In this document: positions 35,585 to 44,923 of the stretch, in pieces
How the letters are laid out: the number at the start of each line of letters is the position of its first letter
Position numbering within the stretch: position 1 is the first letter of the stretch
DNA from: Burkholderiales bacterium
GTDB lineage: Bacteria > Pseudomonadota > Gammaproteobacteria > Burkholderiales > Burkholderiaceae_E
DNA: 46,376 nt
Reading direction: 5' to 3'
Assembly: GCA_029977705.1 (NCBI GenBank)
Contig: JAPOKJ010000027.1
Location: 1 to 46,376 of the forward strand
Translations under genes and position numbers: made by a program
Notes under the pieces: generated by a model
Seen by the model: the letters and a program-made list of their open reading frames with translations, nothing else
What the model was told of the DNA's origin: nothing
The model's database searches: none

Positions 35585-35666
35585 GAAAGATCAGCAAAAC
35601 CTTTCCCGGGTCCAGTCGCTGCGCCAGGCGGGCTGATGCAGGGCTGGCCCTGGCGGCCGGACGGGC

Positions 35667-36398
35667 TCAGCGCGCCAGGCGCCGTCGAACCGTTTCGTAG
35701 AGCACCACCCCAGAGGCTACCGAGACATTCAGGCTGGATACCGAGCCGAACATCGGAATACGCACCAGCTCGTCGCAGCGTTCGCGGGTCAGGCGGCGCA
35801 GGCCGCTGCCCTCGGCACCCAGGACCCAGGCGACCGAGGCAGGCAAGTCGACCTCGTACAAGGTCTTCTGGGCTTCATCGGCCGTGCCGTAACACCAGAC
35901 GCCCGCTTCCTGGATGTCATCCAGGGCACGCCCCAGGTTGGTGACCATGATGTAGGGCAGGCTGTCGGCCGCACCGCTGGCGGTCTGGATGGCGACCTCG
36001 GTCAGGGCGCAGGCATGGTCCTTGGGCGCGATCACCGCATGGGCCCCTGCCCCGTCGGCCGAGCGCATGCATGCGCCCAGGTTGCGCGGATCGGTCACAC
36101 CATCGAGCACCAGCAACAGGGCTGGCTTGTCGCGCAGGCCATCGAGCAGGTCGTTCAGGCTTACGCCACTGGGCGCCAGCTCGACCTTGGCCACCACGCC
36201 CTGGTGCTTGCGGCCCGGGCAGATCTTGTCGAGCCGGTCGCCCGACACCATGATGACTTGCATCCCCAATTCGCGGGTCAGCTTGAGCAGGTCACGGGCC
36301 CGCGGGTCGTGGCGTGCCTCGTCCAGATACAACTCCTGGACCGTACCGGGACTGCGCCGAAGGCGCGAGGTCACCGCATGAAAACCAAATATCTGCAT
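35667..36398 (-). CDS. rlmB: 23S rRNA (guanosine-2'-O)-methyltransferase RlmB
   Basis: A SpoU-type methyltransferase that methylates G2251 (E. coli numbering) in the P-loop of 23S rRNA with S-adenosylmethionine. The N-terminal substrate-binding domain starts MQIFGFHAVTSRLRRSP. The knotted SPOUT core shows LDGVTDPRNLGACMRSADG, WVLGAEGSGLRRL and IPMFGSVSSLNVSVASGVV. ATG 36398 gives 243 residues; the frame is open to 36416, but homologues start at the MQIFG position. It begins 57 nt after rnr on the same strand, a common pairing. Confidence 0.96.
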   Translation of the reverse strand: MQIFGFHAVTSRLRRSPGTVQELYLDEARHDPRARDLLKLTRELGMQVIMVSGDRLDKICPGRKHQGVVAKVELAPSGVSLNDLLDGLRDKPALLLVLDGVTDPRNLGACMRSADGAGAHAVIAPKDHACALTEVAIQTASGAADSLPYIMVTNLGRALDDIQEAGVWCYGTADEAQKTLYEVDLPASVAWVLGAEGSGLRRLTRERCDELVRIPMFGSVSSLNVSVASGVVLYETVRRRLAR

Positions 36399-36455
36399 GA
36401 ATCCTGCCTTGTACATCCACTGTGGGAGACGATGTCGCGACGCCTTTCGGGCGGC

Positions 36456-38894
36456 TTATTTCTTGCGCCGACGCTTGGCGCTCTTGGATGGACCCCGGCC
36501 AGCAGCCTTGCGCGGCGCAGGGGCCGGCGCAGCATGCCCACCGGATGAACCTTCGAGCAGGCGGGCCGCCTTCTTGGACGCCTTGAGCGCTGCCGGCATG
36601 GCCGGGGCCGCCGCCTTGCCCGGGGCACGGGGGGCCAAGGCACCATTTTCTCGAGCGGCTTCACGAACGACCGACTGCAGCACGCCGCGCTGGGTGGCCC
36701 GCTGAACCAGCCGGAACTCGATGCGGCGCGATTCGAGATCCACCCGCTGCACCTGAACCTCGATCGGGTCCGTCAGGCGATAGCGCTGTCCGGTACGCTC
36801 GCCGCGCAGCTCGTGGCTGGTCTCGCTGTACTGGAAATACTCGCTGCCCAGTTCCGACACGTGCACCAGTCCTTCGACATACAGCTGGTCGAGGGTGACA
36901 AACAGTCCGAAAGGCGCCACCCCGGTAACCTTGCCAGCGTATTGCTCGCCCACCCGTTCGCGCATGAACTGGCACTTGAGCCAGGCCTCGACATCGCGCG
37001 AGGCCTCATCGGCGCGACGCTCGTTGCTCGAGCACTGCACGCCCCAGGCCCGCCAGGCATTGATGTCGTGCTCCCGCGCTCCCTTTCCGGCCCGCACCGG
37101 CGGCGCGGTCTCCGTCAGGGAAGGATCTTCGGGCAGGTAGAGCTCGCGATGCAGCAGTGCCTTGATGACCCGATGGGTCAGCAGGTCCGGGTAACGCCGG
37201 ATCGGCGAGGTGAAATGGGCATAGTGCGGGTAGGACAGGCCGAAGTGGCCTTGATTGTCCGGACTGTAGACCGCCTGCTGCATCGAGCGCAGCAGCATGG
37301 TCTGTACCAGCGAGGCATCAGGACGCGCGCGCACCAGTTCGCCAAGGCGCGCATAGTCCAGTGGCGACGGTGTGTTGCCGCCCCCCAGACTCAGACCGAG
37401 CGACTTGAGAAAGCTGCGCAGATTGGCAAGCTTCTCGGGCGTCGGCCCCTCATGCACCCGGTACAGACCGGGATGTTTGGCCTGCTGAAGAAAATCGGCC
37501 GCGCTGACATTGGCCGCCAGCATGCATTCCTCGATCAGCTTGTGGGCATCATTGCGCATCGAAGGAATGATCTTCTCGATACGACCGGCCTGATCGCAGA
37601 CGATCTTGGTCTCGACGGTATCGAAGTCCAGCGCGCCACGCTTGGCACGCGCCTGCACCAGGGTGCGGTACAACTCGTGCAGATGCAGCAGATGCGGCTT
37701 GATCTCGGGCAGGCGCGGTGCGGCAGGATCGTTGGACAGGACTGCCCAGACCTGGTTGTAGGTCAGGCGCGCCGCCGAGTGGATGACTGCTTCGTAAAAC
37801 TGGTAGGCGCGGGTCTGACCCTCCTGGTCGATCACCATGTCGCAGACCAGCACCAACCGGTCAACCTGTGGATTGAGCGAGCACAGGCCGTTGGAGAGTA
37901 CCTCGGGCAGCATCGGAATGACGCGGCGGGGAAAATAAACCGAGGTGCTGCGCTGGCCGGCATCGTCGTCGATGGCACTGCCCGGCTGGACATAGTGGGC
38001 GACATCGGCAATCGCAACCAGCAGGCGCCAGGCCGGCTGCTTGCGACGGTTCACCGTGAAAGTGGTCGGCTCGCAATAGACGGCATCATCGAAGTCACGC
38101 GCGTCCTCGCCATCGATGGTGACCAGCGGCACGTCGCGCAGGTCGACACGCATCTTCATGTCCGAGGCCTTGACCTGGGGCTGGATGCGAGCCGCTTCCT
38201 CTTCGGCGGCCAGCGAAAATTCGTGCGGGACGCTGAACTTGCGAACAGCGATCTCGATTTCCATGCCGGGGTCATCGATGGCCCCGAGCACTTCCACCAC
38301 GCGCCCCAGGGGCTGGTTGTGACCCGACGGCGGATCGGTGATCTCACAGGACACCACCTGACCGTGCTGGGCCCCGCCATTTTCGCCGGGCGGGATCAGG
38401 ATGTCGTGCTTGATGCGCTGGTCCTCGGGCGCAACGATGGTGACGCCACGCTCATTGAGAAAGCGTCCGACGATGCGCCGGTTGACGCGCTCGGTGACCT
38501 CGATGATGCGTCCTTCGGGACGGCCGCGGCTGTCCAGCCCGGTCTGCTTGACGAGCACGCGATCGCCATGCATCACCTTCTGCATTTCGCGGTTGGACAG
38601 GAACAGGTCCGGCCCCCCGTGATCGGGAATCAGGAAACCAAAGCCATCGCGGTGGCCTTGCACGCGTCCTGCAGTCAGCTCGAGCTTGCTGGCCAGCAGC
38701 AGGACGCCCTTGCGGTTGGGCAGCAACTGGCCGTCACGCTCCATCGCCATGACGCGGCGCTGAAGAATGACCAACTGCTCGCCGGAGACGCCGAAATGTT
38801 CACCCAGCTGTGCGGGAGTCATCGGCAAAGGAGCGGCGCGCAGCACCTCGAGAATCTCTTCCCGGGCAGGCGGGCTCCAGTTTTTACTAGTCAT
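36456..38894 (-). CDS. rnr: Ribonuclease R
   Basis: A processive 3'-5' exoribonuclease that degrades structured RNA and takes part in RNA quality control. The domain order in 812 residues is an N-terminal helix-turn-helix (MTPAQLGEHFGVSGEQL), two cold-shock domains (including RVQGHRDGFGFLIPDHGGPD), the RNB catalytic domain with IDGEDARDFDDAVYC carrying the metal-binding Asp residues, an S1 domain (YAGKVTGVAPFGLFVTLDQL), and a basic low-complexity tail ending in SAKRRRKK, which usually helps unwinding and ribosome binding. ATG 38894 is 93 nt from the divergent tRNA-Leu gene. It is followed by rlmB. Confidence 0.97.
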   Translation of the reverse strand: MTSKNWSPPAREEILEVLRAAPLPMTPAQLGEHFGVSGEQLVILQRRVMAMERDGQLLPNRKGVLLLASKLELTAGRVQGHRDGFGFLIPDHGGPDLFLSNREMQKVMHGDRVLVKQTGLDSRGRPEGRIIEVTERVNRRIVGRFLNERGVTIVAPEDQRIKHDILIPPGENGGAQHGQVVSCEITDPPSGHNQPLGRVVEVLGAIDDPGMEIEIAVRKFSVPHEFSLAAEEEAARIQPQVKASDMKMRVDLRDVPLVTIDGEDARDFDDAVYCEPTTFTVNRRKQPAWRLLVAIADVAHYVQPGSAIDDDAGQRSTSVYFPRRVIPMLPEVLSNGLCSLNPQVDRLVLVCDMVIDQEGQTRAYQFYEAVIHSAARLTYNQVWAVLSNDPAAPRLPEIKPHLLHLHELYRTLVQARAKRGALDFDTVETKIVCDQAGRIEKIIPSMRNDAHKLIEECMLAANVSAADFLQQAKHPGLYRVHEGPTPEKLANLRSFLKSLGLSLGGGNTPSPLDYARLGELVRARPDASLVQTMLLRSMQQAVYSPDNQGHFGLSYPHYAHFTSPIRRYPDLLTHRVIKALLHRELYLPEDPSLTETAPPVRAGKGAREHDINAWRAWGVQCSSNERRADEASRDVEAWLKCQFMRERVGEQYAGKVTGVAPFGLFVTLDQLYVEGLVHVSELGSEYFQYSETSHELRGERTGQRYRLTDPIEVQVQRVDLESRRIEFRLVQRATQRGVLQSVVREAARENGALAPRAPGKAAAPAMPAALKASKKAARLLEGSSGGHAAPAPAPRKAAGRGPSKSAKRRRKK

Positions 38895-38916
38895 TGGGAA
38901 AACGAACCTTTGTTAT

Positions 38917-38944
38917 TTGACTTTTTTGATAGACGCATTAGAAT
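38917..38944 (+). promoter_or_regulatory. Promoter of tRNA-Leu
   Basis: TTGACT (38917-38922), 16-bp spacer, TAGAAT (38939-38944). The following bases TCGCGGCTCGG are GC-rich, as in discriminators of stringently controlled stable-RNA promoters. Transcription would begin about 35 nt before the tRNA. The site lies upstream of the divergent rnr start. Confidence 0.65.
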
Positions 38945-38987
38945 TCGCGGCTCGGTGAACGGATCGCTCCGTTTCCGGTCGCACATT

Positions 38988-39074
38988 GCCCAGATGGCGA
39001 AATTGGTAGACGCACTAGGTTCAGGTCCTAGCGGTGGCAACACTGTGGAGGTTCGAGTCCTCTTCTGGGCACCA
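38988..39074 (+). tRNA. tRNA-Leu (anticodon CAG)
   Basis: An 87-nt class II tRNA. The acceptor GCCCAGA pairs with TCTGGGC, followed by discriminator A and an encoded CCA. The anticodon stem CTAGG/CCTAG holds the loop TTCAGGT, giving anticodon CAG (39022-39024), which reads CUG, the favoured leucine codon in GC-rich genomes. A long variable arm (CGGTGGCAACACTG region) and a T-loop GTTCGAGTCC are visible. It has its own promoter and terminator. Confidence 0.97.
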
Positions 39075-39079
39075 TTCTA

Positions 39080-39109
39080 AAGGGTCGCTTCGGCGACCCT
39101 TTTCTTTTT
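39080..39109 (+). terminator. Rho-independent terminator after tRNA-Leu
   Basis: AAGGGTCGC (39080-39088), TTCG tetraloop, GCGACCCTT (39093-39101), then TTCTTTTT. This is a very stable 9-bp stem with a T-tract, 5 nt after the tRNA CCA. It may also help stop the convergent minus-strand phosphoribosyltransferase transcript. Confidence 0.92.
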
Positions 39110-39171
39110 GGCCGGCCATGCTCCCACCGCAGCCCCAGCGGCCTGCGGGTGATCCAGCCGGTCCGGTACGA

Positions 39172-39681
39172 TCACTTGCCGTAACGTGCCCGCAGGGCCG
39201 AGGGGCCGATGTTGTCGTACTCCTCGAACGGCTGATGGATCCAGGGGTTGGTGGGCAGGTGCTCGAGATAGAAATCGGGTTCAGCTACCGAGGCGCCCTT
39301 GCGCCAGATGACCGCGGATTTCATCTGCTTCAGCTGGTTGTAGCGGGCCTGCATGGCCGGCAGCACCTCGACCAGCGTAGCGCCGGAATCGACCAGGTCA
39401 TCGACCAGCAGCCAGTTCGGTCCCGGCAGGGGCGAAGCGCTGGCCAGGGCATCACCGATGATCAGCTTGCTCTGCTTGGTGCCCGACTCCTCGCGGTAGG
39501 AGCTGGTGAAGAGCACGCCCAGGGGCTTGTCGAACAGCCGGGAGAAGACATCACCGATACGCAAGCCGCCACGCGCCAGACAGACGATGGCATCGAATTG
39601 CCAGCCGGAGTCATAGACCTTCAGGGCCAGCTTCTCGACCAGACGGTTGTACTCGTCCCAGGACACATACAGATCTTTCAT
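39172..39681 (-). CDS. Phosphoribosyltransferase, probably purine salvage type
   Basis: A 169-residue type I phosphoribosyltransferase. The PRPP loop is LLVDDLVDSGATLVEVLP near residue 90, preceded by a conserved LARGGLRIGDVFSRL. The C-terminus PWIHQPFEEYD with a hydrophobic-aromatic pattern resembles COG2236-type purine phosphoribosyltransferases, which use guanine, hypoxanthine or xanthine; the base specificity cannot be read from the sequence. GAGGAG precedes the ATG. It starts 19 nt after the purA stop, so it is probably cotranscribed with purA, linking salvage to AMP synthesis. Confidence 0.88.
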   Translation of the reverse strand: MKDLYVSWDEYNRLVEKLALKVYDSGWQFDAIVCLARGGLRIGDVFSRLFDKPLGVLFTSSYREESGTKQSKLIIGDALASASPLPGPNWLLVDDLVDSGATLVEVLPAMQARYNQLKQMKSAVIWRKGASVAEPDFYLEHLPTNPWIHQPFEEYDNIGPSALRARYGK

Positions 39682-39700
39682 GGCGCTCTCCTCGTCGGGT

Positions 39701-41005
<1,305 letters not shown>

Positions 41006-41083
41006 TCAAAAAAACGAATGTCAAAAAACTGGGAGCCGGCGTCGGCACTGAGCCGCAGCCGTGTTCGAATCGAAGGAGCGGCA

Positions 41084-42265
41084 TCAGAGGGCACGCGTAC
41101 GCCATTGCCCCTGGATCAGCGCCAGCTCACGGTCACAGGAGAACTCCTGCTGCTCGTCCTCGTGGCCGGGCAGGACCTGCACGACGATCTCGCCAGCCTC
41201 ACGCAGGCCTGCAATCGACTGGCGCAAGGCCTCGTCCTCGGACCAGGGCGCCCGGATGGCATTGCCGCGAAGGCCCGCCTGGGGCTGACCGTTGAGCAGC
41301 GCCAGATCGCGCAACTCAAGGGAAAAGCCGGTGGCTGGCCGCGAGCGTCCAAAGGCGTCCCCTGCCCCGTCATAACGGCCGCCACGGCCCATGGCCTGGC
41401 TGCGCACACGGGGCGAATCGGCATCCAGCACGAAGGCTGAGAACACCAGCCCATTGTGATAGCGGTAACCACGAACATCCGCCAGATCCAGGGCCAGCCG
41501 CGTCTCGGGCAGGTGCTTCCACAGGGTCGAGGCTCGCAGGGCCTCGAACTGGGCCAGGCAGGCCTGGATGCCCGGCAGATCGGGCAGGCGCTTGCGCAGC
41601 ACGGCCAGTGATTCGTCGGCCGCACTGTCGGCAATGGCAATCAGCGCCGACTTGAAGGGGTCGGCCGCAGCGCTCAGCAGGCTGCGCAGCGAGGGCACAT
41701 CACGTTGACCAATCAGGCGGTAGACCTCCTCCTGATCGACACCCGGCAGTCCGGCCAGAAGGCTGGGCACGATGGCCGAATGATTGACATCCAGACGCAG
41801 GGCGCGGGCACCCGCCAGATGCAGGGAGCGCAGCATCAACTCGACGATTTCGAGGTCAGCTTCGATACCCCGATGTCCATACAGTTCGGCACCGATCTGC
41901 AGGGGTTCGCGGCTGGCATAAAGGGTGGCCGGCCGGGCATGGAGCACCGAGCCGCTGTAGCAAAGGCGGCTGACGCCCTGGCGATTGAGCAGGTGCGCAT
42001 CGATGCGCGCGACCTGGGGCGTGATGTCGGGACGGATGCCCAGGGTCCGGCCACTGAGCTGATCGACCAACTTGAAGGTCTTCAGGGACAGGTCCTGGCC
42101 GCTTCCGGTGAGCAAGGCGTCGAGATACTCGACCAGCGGGGGCTGGACGAGTTCATAGCCATAGGCCTGGTAGCAGTCGAGCAGGCGTCGACGCAGGTCT
42201 TCGATGATGCGTGCCTCGGAGGGCAATACATCCGCGATGCTTTCTGGCAGGAGCCAACTGGGCAC
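41084..42265 (-). CDS. hisZ: ATP phosphoribosyltransferase regulatory subunit HisZ
   Basis: A histidyl-tRNA-synthetase paralogue that lacks aminoacylation and activates the short form of HisG, the first enzyme of histidine biosynthesis. Class II synthetase motifs survive: FKLVDQLSGRTLGIRPDITP and ARIDAHLLNRQG near residues 60-95, and GGRYDGAGDAFGRSRPATGF near the end of the core. I place the start at GTG 42265 (VPSWLLPESIADVLPSEA), which matches where HisZ proteins begin, giving 393 residues; the frame extends to a TTG at 42322 with a Cys-rich peptide unlike the family. HisG is not in the window. It precedes purA. Confidence 0.93.
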   Translation of the reverse strand: MPSWLLPESIADVLPSEARIIEDLRRRLLDCYQAYGYELVQPPLVEYLDALLTGSGQDLSLKTFKLVDQLSGRTLGIRPDITPQVARIDAHLLNRQGVSRLCYSGSVLHARPATLYASREPLQIGAELYGHRGIEADLEIVELMLRSLHLAGARALRLDVNHSAIVPSLLAGLPGVDQEEVYRLIGQRDVPSLRSLLSAAADPFKSALIAIADSAADESLAVLRKRLPDLPGIQACLAQFEALRASTLWKHLPETRLALDLADVRGYRYHNGLVFSAFVLDADSPRVRSQAMGRGGRYDGAGDAFGRSRPATGFSLELRDLALLNGQPQAGLRGNAIRAPWSEDEALRQSIAGLREAGEIVVQVLPGHEDEQQEFSCDRELALIQGQWRTRAL

Positions 42266-42407
42266 GGTGGATTCCGGTAAATCGTCAGAGACGGGTTGTG
42301 TGCAAGGGGGCGCGTGGCACAAACGGCAACGCCGGACCGACTGCGGAACTCCCGCAAAAGTCCATGCGCCGGGCCAAACCCCGTATTTTATGCCAGAGTG
42401 GATTTTC

Positions 42408-42429
42408 GCCTGCCAAGCGGCTGGCAGGC
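42408..42429 (-). terminator. Stem-loop after the hfl operon
   Basis: GCCTGCCA and TGGCAGGC form a perfect 8-bp stem with a 6-nt loop. It starts 16 nt after the DUF2065 stop and lies 143 nt before hisZ. On the minus strand GAAAATCC follows, so there is no T-tract. It may protect the 3' end of the hfq-hfl mRNA or end it only partly. Confidence 0.45.
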
Positions 42430-42445
42430 GGCCGGCCTGGTCGTT

Positions 42446-42625
42446 TCAGAAGAACAACAGCAGCGCGGCGCCGAGCATCACGGCCACCAGGCCCATGAAG
42501 CGGATCTGGCCATCGCGCATCGCCGAGACCTGGGCCACGAAGGCCCGCCACTGCTGCGGGGACAGCAGCGGCATCAGGCCTTCGAACAGCAGCATCAGGC
42601 CCAGGGCCGAGAGCAGCAGACGCAT
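42446..42625 (-). CDS. Small DUF2065 membrane protein
   Basis: A 59-residue protein with two hydrophobic segments (LLLSALGLMLLFEGLMPLL and MGLVAVMLGAALLLFF) around a polar turn with SPQQWRAFVAQVSAMRDGQIR. The combination matches the DUF2065 (YjeT-like) family, usually encoded after hflC. The function is unknown; a link to HflKC is inferred from its place only. The true start is ATG 42625; the open frame extends to 42844 inside hflC, but that part is out-of-frame hflC sequence. It begins 25 nt after the hflC stop. Confidence 0.88.
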   Translation of the reverse strand: MRLLLSALGLMLLFEGLMPLLSPQQWRAFVAQVSAMRDGQIRFMGLVAVMLGAALLLFF

Positions 42626-42650
42626 GGCAGCGGCACGGCGTGGCCCGGGC

Positions 42651-43544
42651 TCACTTGCCCGGGGGTTTGCCCGCGAGCGCCTTCGACCCCTTGAAATACT
42701 TGAAGAAATCGGCGGAGGGGTCGACCACCAGCACATCGCTGCGATTGCGGAACGACGCGCGGTAGGCCTCCAGGCTACGGTAGAAGGAGGCAAACTCGGC
42801 GTTCTGGCCAAACGCATCGCTGTAGATCGCGGCAGCCTTGGCATCGCCCTCGCCTTTCAGCTTCTGGGCATCGCGATAGGCCTCGGCCAGGATGATCTGG
42901 CGCTGCCGGTCGGCATCGGCCCGGATCTTTTCGCTTTCGGCCGTACCGGTGGCACGACGCTCATTGGCCACCCGCTTGCGCTCGGAGCGCATGCGCTCGT
43001 AGACACGGTCCACCACCTCGGAGGCGAAGTCGACCCGCTTGAGACGCACATCGACGATCTCGGTGCCGATCTGCTTGGCATCCTCGTTGACCTTGGCACT
43101 GATCGCCTGGATCAGCTTCTCACGGTCGCCCGAGATCACCTCGGACACGGTCAGCTTGGCGATCTCGTTGTTGAGGGCATCCCGCAGGCTGCGCGAGATG
43201 CGGTCAGTTGCAACCCGCTCCTGCCCCTGTACCGAACGGATGTAGGCGCGAAGGTCCTTGATGCGCCACTTGACGAAGGAATCGAGCTGGATGTTGAGCT
43301 TCTCGGAGGTGATGAAGCGATCGACATCCGGATTGTCGATGGTCAGGATGCGCTTGTCGTAGTACTGCACATTCTGCAGCGGCGGCGGCAGTTTGAAGTG
43401 CATGCCGGGCTGGTCGATGACCTGCTTGATCTCGCCTAGCGAGAACACCACCGCGTACTGGCGCTGGTCGACGACGAAGACGCAGGACATGAGCAGCAGC
43501 AAGCCGATCAGGCCGAAGACGATGAGGGTGCCGAGTTTTTGCAT
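42651..43544 (-). CDS. hflC: HflC, subunit of the FtsH-modulating HflKC complex
   Basis: An SPFH/prohibitin-domain membrane protein that with HflK forms a large cage around the FtsH protease. One N-terminal transmembrane segment (LIVFGLIGLLLLMSCVFVV) is followed by the SPFH domain (DQRQYAVVFSLGEIKQVID onward). A charged helical region follows (ASEVVDRVYERMRSERKRVA). ATG 43544 (297 residues, AAGGGGCGC ribosome site) is preferred to the TTG at 43562, which overlaps the hflK stop. It lies 14 nt after hflK. Confidence 0.95.
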   Translation of the reverse strand: MQKLGTLIVFGLIGLLLLMSCVFVVDQRQYAVVFSLGEIKQVIDQPGMHFKLPPPLQNVQYYDKRILTIDNPDVDRFITSEKLNIQLDSFVKWRIKDLRAYIRSVQGQERVATDRISRSLRDALNNEIAKLTVSEVISGDREKLIQAISAKVNEDAKQIGTEIVDVRLKRVDFASEVVDRVYERMRSERKRVANERRATGTAESEKIRADADRQRQIILAEAYRDAQKLKGEGDAKAAAIYSDAFGQNAEFASFYRSLEAYRASFRNRSDVLVVDPSADFFKYFKGSKALAGKPPGK

Positions 43545-43558
43545 GATGCGCCCCTTGC

Positions 43559-44923
43559 TCAACGGCCAATGTCACGGTCACGGCCACGCAGCGCATCGCG
43601 GGCACGTTCAGCGGCGTCACCGCGGGTCTCGTTGCCAGCAGGCGGCGCCGGTGCCGGGGTCGGTACCGGCGTCGCTGGACGCTGGATTTCCGGCAGGCTG
43701 CCCATCAGCTTGTCCAACGGCAGGTTCAACAGGCTGCCACCCGACTTGGAGTCCACATAGATCTTGCTGGTGTTGGTGAAGATGGTCTGCATGGTGTCCA
43801 GGTACATGCGGTCACGGGTGACCTGCGGCGCCTTGGAATACTCGACCAGGATGGAGCGGAAACGTGAGCTGTCGCCGGTTGCGGTGGCAATCAGGCCTTC
43901 CTTGTAGCCTTCGGCTTCCTGCAGCAGGCGGGCTGCCGTGCCCCTGGCCTTGGGGATCACGTCATTGGCATAGGAGCGGCCTTCGTTGATGAAGTTCTCG
44001 CGGTCCTGCGCCGCCTTGTTGGCGTCTTCGAAGGCGGCCTGCACCTTCTCGGGTGGCTGGGCCTGCTGCACCGTCACGTCGATCACGCTGATGCCGGCGC
44101 CATAGCGCTCAACCAGCTTCTGCATCAGGTCGCGGGCATCCTTGGCGACCGCTTCCTTCTCTTCATAGAGCACCTGGTCGATGGTGCGCCGGCCCACGAT
44201 CTCGCGCATCGCGGCTTCGGCCGCCTGACGCGCCAGTTCCTCGGGATTGCCGCTGACGTTGTTGTTGAACAGGAAGGCCTTGGCATCGCTGATGCGGTAC
44301 TGCACCGCCACCTGCATGTCGACGATGCTCTGGTCCTGGGTCAGCATCTGGGATTCGCGTTCCAGCTTGTTCTTGGGATTCTGGCGGTACCCGACCTCGA
44401 CCGTGCGCAGTTGCTGGGTGTTGATCGATTCGTGGGCCTCGATCGGGTAAGGCAGGCGCCAGGTAAAGCCGGCCCGGTCCACCACATAGCGGAATTCGCC
44501 AAAGCGAAGCACCACCGCGGTCTGCCCTTCCTGGACGATGAAGAACCCGCTCGCCAGCCACAGCAACAGCGCGCCGGCGACGATGACGCCCAGCCCGATG
44601 CCGGCGCCACGCATGCCGCCGTTGCCGGAGGCACCGCCACCGTTGGGGCGCGCCCCCCCAGGGCCGCCCGATCCGCCACGACCGAACAGGCCGTTGAGCT
44701 TGCGATTGAAATCGCGCCACAACTCGTCGAGGTCGGGAGGACCGTCCTTGGGATCATTGGGCCGGTTGGCACGGGTATTGGGCGAATCGGCGGGCCGCTG
44801 GCCAGACGATTCGCCGGCTTCGCCAGGCTTGTCGCCGTCAGCCTTGGGTGACGGGGGCGTGTTGCTGTTGCGGCCCCAGCCGGGGTCGTTCAGGGACAAC
44901 ATCGCTCTCAAGAGTTTGTTCAT
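43559..44923 (-). CDS. hflK: HflK, subunit of the FtsH-modulating HflKC complex
   Basis: The 454-residue partner of HflC. A Pro/Gly/Asp-rich N-terminal cytoplasmic part has PPDLDELWRDFNRKL and a Gly-rich run. A transmembrane segment follows (LGVIVAGALLLWLASGFFIV), then an SPFH domain (VQEGQTAVVLRFGEFRYVVD onward). The motif MREIVGRRTIDQVL near residue 240 is characteristic. ATGs at 44923 and 44902 ([11 protein letters not shown]) are both possible. The hflX reading frame ends at 44838, so the genes overlap by 65-86 nt. The C-terminus is rich in Pro and Ala. Confidence 0.95.
   Translation of the reverse strand: MNKLLRAMLSLNDPGWGRNSNTPPSPKADGDKPGEAGESSGQRPADSPNTRANRPNDPKDGPPDLDELWRDFNRKLNGLFGRGGSGGPGGARPNGGGASGNGGMRGAGIGLGVIVAGALLLWLASGFFIVQEGQTAVVLRFGEFRYVVDRAGFTWRLPYPIEAHESINTQQLRTVEVGYRQNPKNKLERESQMLTQDQSIVDMQVAVQYRISDAKAFLFNNNVSGNPEELARQAAEAAMREIVGRRTIDQVLYEEKEAVAKDARDLMQKLVERYGAGISVIDVTVQQAQPPEKVQAAFEDANKAAQDRENFINEGRSYANDVIPKARGTAARLLQEAEGYKEGLIATATGDSSRFRSILVEYSKAPQVTRDRMYLDTMQTIFTNTSKIYVDSKSGGSLLNLPLDKLMGSLPEIQRPATPVPTPAPAPPAGNETRGDAAERARDALRGRDRDIGR

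Noticed and set aside
41030-41085. A GTTCGAATC motif that looks like a tRNA T-loop between purA and hisZ
   Set aside because: No acceptor stem, D-arm or anticodon arm can be drawn around it.
42266-42322. Upstream extension of hisZ from TTG 42322
   Set aside because: The added Cys/Pro-rich residues do not match HisZ, which begins at the sequence encoded from GTG 42265.
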